From NCBI GenBank assembly GCA_947172415.1, contig OX359201.1, positions 6,002,501-6,066,500 on the forward strand: a stretch of 64,000 bases of DNA, written 5' to 3'. Below are positions 58,330 through 64,000 of this stretch, in pieces. The position numbers and the translations under genes were made by a program. Position 1 is the first letter of the stretch, and the number at the start of each line of letters is the position of its first letter. Origin of the DNA: Chondrosia reniformis. Taxonomy: Eukaryota; Porifera; Demospongiae; Chondrillida; Chondrillidae. The notes under the pieces were generated by a model that was given only the letters and a program-made list of their open reading frames with translations, did no database searches and had not been told where the DNA came from.

Positions 58330-58802
58330 CTTTAGAAGTAGCCTTTTTATTTCTGAACTATCCTATATATTCAATTTGTTATAATGTATACACCTACATT
58401 CACCCAGTAATTTAGCAGTGCTCTATTGTATTTGTTATAGTATGAGTCGAAATTTAAGTCCTATCAAGTGTTCAATATAGTACACTTAAATATGTATCTA
58501 AAGGTGTTTCTATGTACACACGTATATGTATTGTGTACATTACGATAGGCAGGTACCTCTTTAATACATTTTGTATGCTATGCATCATCATTGTGAACAC
58601 CTGCACGTGATACGTATATTTAGTAATTCCTGCATAATTACATTCTCTATTATACATTGAATAAATAGTCGTTAACTTTCTTAATTTACAATATCTTACA
58701 TTAGTTTAAGTTAATAGTAAAAAGTTAAATAATAATACTTGTTTTACAATTAAATCCATGGCAACATTGATAAATACATTCAACCTTATGACAAATTGAC
58801 AT
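58330..58802. other. Convergent intergenic region CFAP20 / PRRC2-like
   Basis: 473 AT-rich bp with both 3' flanks. A plus-strand AATAAA at 58660-58665 is a possible late CFAP20 poly(A) signal. Nothing else is recognised. Confidence 0.5.
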
Positions 58803-61800
58803 TTAGTGTTTAGGTTTTTGATATTGAACACTTGGATTTCTAACACCTGTTACGGACTGGTGATGCAGTTGTAGATTTGTGGGCCAGAGATTTGATGACT
58901 GATGAACTGATGGAGTTGGGAGGAGGGCCGGTTTTGCCTGCTTTTGAGATGAGGTTGATGAAAAATGATGTACAGAATGATGTACAGCCGATGCACTTGG
59001 CTGAACTACATTATGAGCTGATTGTACAGTTGGGACTACAGACACGTGAGATGCTTGCTGGCTGTCTACAGGTATCTGCCTTTGTGTGGAAAGATGAAAG
59101 TTGCTGCCAAACATGGCTGCTGGTGTGTAGTTACCTGGCAAGGAGGGGGTTAACATAGGATTGGCTGATATCTGTCTTGAAGGTATTAAAAAAGTGCGAT
59201 GGTCTTCCTTCATGCCTCCTTGAACTGGCTGGTGGACAATAGTCTGCCTGACAGCAGTCTGCTGCAATGGTTGTTGTAAAACAGTGGGGTAGAGAGTGTT
59301 TCTCAATGTCTGCTGACTGCCAACTGGTAGGGGCATTAGAGGTACAATCTGGTTACTTCTGAAATCATAGGGTCTTACCTGTTGGAGGGTGAGAATGTAG
59401 GGCTGGTTAACTTGCCTGAGGAAATGTTCTTCTCCCAGAGCTAGCTGATTGGGAACTGTGCTACTCGCTAAAGCTTCTAGTTGTAGAGTATTTGTGTTTG
59501 GTTGATTTCCCAAAGATGCAACCGCTTTCAGTCCTTGACCAGATCCCTCATAAATGTGCTGAATTGGCTGATCTATCTGTAATGAGTGAATTTGTACAGA
59601 CCCTTGTGCTTGTACGGAAGCTTGTGCTTGTACAGACCCTTGTGCTTGTATAGAACCTGGTTTTTGTACAGAAGAATCTTGTGCTTGTACAGAAGAATCT
59701 TGTGCTTGTATAGAACCTGGTGCTTGTACAGAATAATCTTGTACTTGTATAGAATCTGGTGCTTGTACAGACCCTTGTGCTTGTACGGAAGCTTGTGCTT
59801 GTACAGAAGCAGGTGCTTGTACAGACCCTTGTACTTGTATAGAATCTGGTGCTTGTATGGCAGCTTGTGCTTGTACAGAGCTTGCCAATTTGGAATGCAC
59901 TATATCTTCATCACTTGTCTGAGCACTGGTGGATTGGGAATCAGTTGGAATATAAGGAGTGGCAGATACTCTTAATTGTTTGGTTGAAGGTCCCTTTTCT
60001 TCCATAGTTGTCCCTGATGGAGTCTCCTCTCCGGTTGAGCCATCTATCACATCTGCACAAAGGCCAGAGGAAGACATATGGCTGTAACTCAGTGGTTGAG
60101 TCCCAACTACATCATCTGTGGTATTGTCCTCAAGGACTGGATTGGTGACAGATTGTAAATTGGTCTTTTCCAAAGTACCTCCATAGCTTGTGGGGACAGT
60201 TGATACTGACTGTACAAGGTACTCTTCCAGAAAGATGGCGTGACTGGTCTTGGCACCTAAGGTATTAGCTATGGAGTTTAAATTATCCGAAGCAGTTGGG
60301 AAAACAGTAGCCGAGGATGCATCACTTGCAGTCACCACTGGTTGGGGCTTAACATGGGCTATTGGTTTAGAGGTCTTTACAGAAACATTTGAAGATGGCT
60401 TTTCAGCATCAACTAAATCTACCTCTGCACTGTTGGGTAAGGACTGTACAGAAGTCACATTTTTGACTGCGTGGACTAGACCCTCACTGAACAACAAAAT
60501 ATTTTCCTGTTGTGGGCTAGTCTGCTCATCTAGTTCAGAAGGCTCAGGCACTACTCCTGGAGCAGTTGGCTTGCCTACTTCTTCCTGAGAGGATGAGGCA
60601 ACCGAGGACGGCTGACTATTCATTTTTACAGCATTAGCATAACTTAACCCAGATGAAATGAGACTGGCTGAGGATTTAACTGTCTCATTAGAGCCAGTCT
60701 TGTGCAATTTGGCATTCCCGGAAGGGACATCATTAGAGCCTAAATTTACTTGTTTAGTATTTGTAGAATCCAGTGTCTCCCCGCCCCCTGTCCCCTGGGC
60801 TGCATTTGTACCAGGCCTCTTGGTGTCGTCACTTTGTAATCTCTGAAATGTCAAGTCTGGCTGCATGTCTGAAATCTTGCATTGTGCCTTTGGTCTCTTG
60901 CTGGCATCATGACTGACTGAGGTAGGTACCTGCAGCAACATCAGAGGTCAGAGGTCAGGGGAGGATGGATTGATTGATGTACAGCAAATCTGCAGAATTA
61001 TTTCACATACTTTTACAAATGAAATCACATATTCATAAATTACAATAGAACATTTTAATACACACAGCGCGTAGTATATTATAAAATTTATTGTAAAATT
61101 GCCATGAAATAAAATCATTACAGAACACTTGCACATGAAAAACAAAAAATAAAAGATTTAAATTGGAGGTGTAGTGAAAGAAAGAGATTAAGTCCAATAA
61201 ATAACTAAGTTCTGTCTGTTAGCACGTGTGCACTTACAGGATGGCTGGATACAGCAGCACCGACCACTTCTCTTTGATTGCTTGCTTGAGCAACCGGTGA
61301 AGATGTCTGCAATGTAGTCTGAGTACGAGATGAGTGGGACTGTGAAGGAGCAGGTCTTTGCTGGTTGCCTGACTCTCTTCCACCTGGATTAGTCTTCTCA
61401 ACTAGGTGACTGGGTCTTTGAGAGTAAACAGGCTGAGTACGAGTTTGACCCAGTGTCCCATTATGACCTGTTCTAGCTGATGAAAGTCTAGTTTGAGTTG
61501 CTTCCTAAGGAGTAAATGAAATTCGTATGTACATCTGTACATCACTCATTTGCATCAATATACACCTAAAATGCTACTTTCCTAAGGACATCATCCATTC
61601 TACATTAAAAGGCCTATAGGGAACCAATTTAGTGATGAGGATACAAGAGGCTTCTCTTTTTATTCTTCTGCTACATTGGGCCAGAGGTCTGTATCTTGGA
61701 ATATAACCCTTCATTGGCGACACAATGGAAGTCTTAAACATGCAGCATACACATACGAGCACTAGCTAGCAAAATATGGCATTCTTTTTTACACTGTGAC

Positions 61801-64000
61801 ATGTTTTCCTGTTCAGGAGTCACTGACCTGACCAGATGTACCTTTCTGCCCCCCTCTTGGTCCAGGCTGTCTGCTAGTTTGCTGTCTCTGCCCACCTCCC
61901 CGACCAGCTCCCATTCTCCCCCTACCTCTCCCCACTTCATGCTCGTGGGGAATTGTCTGATGCTCAGAACCTTGTGTCTGTTTCACTGGAGGTTTCTGCT
62001 TGGTTACTGTGGGAGGAGGATCTTCCGGTTTGTTTTGAAACGACTTTGTGTCCTTACTTTTAGGTGGCCCCTGAGTGATATCCTGAACAGCCCGGTCAAA
62101 CAGCCTTTGGGGAACCTTAGGATTCAAGCCTTGTGGACCAGGGGGAGCAATCGGGGGTGGCACCAAAATTGGGTTCCCAAAAAGGGAGTAGCTACCTCCA
62201 TCTCCACCAGACGCCTCAGAAGGACCAATTACCTCTAATTTACTCTCGCTGTCCAACATTTTGGTCTGGGCTGAAGGTGAGAATATTCCAGAGCCGATGA
62301 CTCCGGGGGAGGGTGACACTGGACTCACAGGAGGATCGGTCATTTTGGACTGCTGCTGTGATGGCTGGTGGGTTGGGGACTGGATGGCTTGGTTCCGATA
62401 AGAAGTATCCCATGGAGAGGGTAGAACTTCAGAAAGAGAGATATCTGTGGTGCCCTGCGGCTTGGAAGACTTTTGGCTGGGGGGCTCTGAGAGAAGTACC
62501 TTTCCACGTCCCCTTCCAGCAGAAGGTCTGCCAGGGGCACGGTCATCTTTGGCTGCACCTTGCTTCTTCACTGGCTGCATCCTACTAGATCCAGACTGTT
62601 TCTTTTGGTCCTTCTTCTCTCTTTTTTCCCTTTTTGAGACCACCTCAGTGAATTCATTGTCATCAACAGGAGAGAGCAGACCAGGAGAGACTAAAGAATC
62701 ATCAACAATAAACACTCCTGCACTGTGCAGGTCAAACTGAGACACATCCAGCCTGTTTGTTTGAAGTGCATTTTGTGTGGAATCTTCTAAAATGGTCTCC
62801 TCTTGGGTCTGTCTCTTGGAGGATTCTGGCAAGGGTGCATCGGGGGATGGTGATAGTAGCTTGGCTGATTCAGCTTTTGAAATTCTGTTTCTTGTATCTT
62901 TACCTTTTGAAGAGGATCTTGGCATGGAAGGTTCTGTGTGTTGTTTGCTGTCTTGATGTGGTTTTCCTGTTCCTCTCTGGTCTCTACCAACTTTTGGGTG
63001 TCCACCTTCTGATTGATAGGGTTCACCTCTTTCAATCTGTCTGCCTTGGTTCCGTGAAGGTTCTGAATGCTTCTTTTGATCAGTCCTAGCTCTTCCTTTT
63101 GTATCTCTTTGCCGGCCTTCATCATTTCGCACATTTCTACTTTTTTCATTTTTTGTGTAAGATTGCTTGTCTTCCCTTTGTCTTGTGTTTCCATAATGCT
63201 CCTTTTCACTGAAGTGCTGGTCTCTCTTCCTCCTCTGTTGCTGCCCCCTTTCTGATTGGCTGCTGTAGTAGTTAGATTCAGTATTATTCCTGTTGGATCT
63301 GTCCTTGGTCGAGGGTTGGGTTCTTTGGAAAGACTTGCTCTTCTGAAGGGATGTGTCCTCCTGGTGAGTCTGGTCCTCCTTTGTTTCATCTAGCCTCCCA
63401 GCCTTATAAGTTACAGCCTTTCTAGTTTCAGTGGAAGCTTGTTCATCACTAGTAGAAGATTTAACTGACTTCTTGGGCAGTGTCTGCTTATCATATCTTC
63501 CCTCGTTTCTTTTATCATACCTTAAATTATCTTTATCACGGTGTCTTCCTTCTTGGTAGTGTTCCAGGTCTTGTCTGGCATCTCTCCTCTGTCTCTCCCT
63601 ATCGCCACTACCCTTTCCATCGTGTGTTCTTCTCTGGTGCCGTTGGTCCTGACCCTCTGTCTGCCTCTCCCAATCGCCACTAACCTTTCCATCGTGTGTT
63701 CTTCTCTGGTGCCGTTGGTCCTGACCCTCTGTCTGCCTCTCCCTATCGCCACTACCCTTTCCTTCTTGTGTTCTTCTCTGGTGCCGTTGGTCCTGACCCT
63801 CTGTCTGCCTCTCCCAATCACCACTACCCTTTCCATCGTGTGTTCTTCTCTGGTGCCGTTGGTCCTGACCCTCTGTCTGCCTCTCCCAATCGCCACTAAC
63901 CTTTCCATCGTGTGTTCTTCTCTGGTGCCGTTGGTCCTGACCCTCTGTCTGCCTCTCCCTATCGCCACTACCCTTTCCTTCTTGTGTTCTTCTCTGGTGC
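58803..64000 (-). CDS. PRRC2-like large low-complexity protein, 3' part (5' end outside window)
   Basis: Three exons are visible: beyond 64000 to 61828, 61504-61238, and 60929 to the stop at 58803-58805. All junctions are phase 0 and about 1,500 codons are visible. Continuous reading from the right edge shows that the Arg/Asp/Gln-rich repeat, the basic region (SYTKNEKSRNVRNDEGRQRD) and the Pro-rich part belong to one frame. The stretch VDDNEFTEVVSKREKREKKDQKK resembles the FTEV(L/V)SKKQ signature of PRRC2/BAT2 proteins. LFGNPILVPPPIAPPG is a further possible family motif. The C-terminal exon is Ser/Gln/Val-rich with a SVQAQ(G/A/D)S repeat (about 59586-59880). PRRC2 proteins bind ribosomal or stress-granule mRNPs. 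The assignment rests on one motif and composition. Confidence 0.55.
59586..59885 (-). repeat. Coding SVQAQGS-type repeat in the PRRC2-like C-terminal exon
   Basis: About 16 units of 18 bp (some 21) encode SVQAQG/SIQVQD/SVQAPA variants. The array keeps the frame, so copy-number change only lengthens a flexible Gln-rich segment. Confidence 0.85.
61598..61735 (+). repeat. Interspersed repeat, copy in PRRC2-like intron
   Basis: TTAAAAGGCCTATAGGGAAC, GATGAGGATACAAGAGGCTT, TTATTCTTCTGCTACATTGG and CCCTTCATTGGCGAC match the copy at 37971 over almost its full length. It is inverted relative to the host gene. Confidence 0.75.
63590..64000 (-). repeat. 72-bp coding repeat (24 residues) in the PRRC2-like gene
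   Basis: At least 5.5 units run off the right edge. Units are 72 bp apart (GTGCCGTTGG at 63637 and 63709). In the coding frame each unit reads DRERQTEGQDQRHQRR, then T, H/Q, D/E, GKGSG. Unit types alternate (CCATCG versus CTTCTT near the end), pointing to duplication of multi-unit blocks. Confidence 0.9.

Noticed and set aside
59586-59975. Plus-strand LYRPLCLYGSLCLYR-type protein
   Set aside because: Antisense shadow of the SVQAQ coding repeat.
62787-63389. Separate 200-residue protein overlapping the PRRC2-like exon
   Set aside because: It is a shadow frame. The continuous frame from 64000 to 61828 gives the acceptable composition and joins in phase to the next exons.
63522-63968. Frame encoding a GRGRQRVRTNGTREEH-type repeat
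   Set aside because: It is out of phase with the exon it lies in. The in-phase reading is the DRERQTEGQDQRHQRR repeat.

Overview
This window is nuclear DNA of an animal. Spliced orthologues of ABCC10, HNRNPH/F, RABGAP1, PRDX6 and CFAP20 can be reassembled exon by exon with GT-AG junctions that keep the reading frame. Introns are mostly short, intergenic gaps are about 100-400 bp and the DNA is AT-rich. A compact early-branching metazoan, possibly a sponge, fits this; that is inference, since no rRNA or mitochondrial marker is present.

Layout. Positions 1-27472 are a 170-bp satellite array. It is interrupted by (a) a complete CACTA/EnSpm DNA transposon (1437-7663, 3-bp target duplication) with a two-exon transposase and a divergent five-exon companion gene, (b) five almost identical copies of a 1070-bp unit with no recognisable coding function, and (c) a 5'-truncated LINE inside the third of those copies (13168-16014). 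A decayed relic of the 1070-bp unit (27473-27860) marks the right edge. Positions 28205-64000 are gene-dense: hnRNP H/F-like (minus), ABCC10-like (plus), a carboxypeptidase-Y-type serine carboxypeptidase (plus), RABGAP1-like (minus), PRDX6 (minus), CFAP20 (plus), and a PRRC2-like proline/glutamine-rich protein (minus, running off the right edge). hnRNP H/ABCC10 and PRDX6/CFAP20 are divergent pairs with promoters of about 200 bp. The carboxypeptidase/RABGAP1 and CFAP20/PRRC2 pairs are convergent.

The most unusual single item is a U2-snRNA-like gene nested in an ABCC10 intron (38697-38884). It keeps the U6-pairing region, stems, Sm site and 3' loop, but the otherwise invariant branch-point recognition sequence GUAGUA is replaced. 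A second theme is that several intronic minisatellites sit exactly on splice sites and multiply donors or acceptors (hnRNP H exon 5, RABGAP1 exons 11 and 13, carboxypeptidase exon 9, ABCC10 exons 8 and 22). A roughly 130-bp interspersed repeat occurs in at least six introns, and two MITE-like elements with perfect terminal inverted repeats lie in introns.

The host genes are housekeeping functions and form no evident pathway: RNA processing, xenobiotic/anion export, lysosomal proteolysis, Rab GTPase regulation, peroxide/phospholipid metabolism, cilium structure, and probably an RNA-granule protein. All exon coordinates come from reading splice sites and frames by eye, without transcript data.
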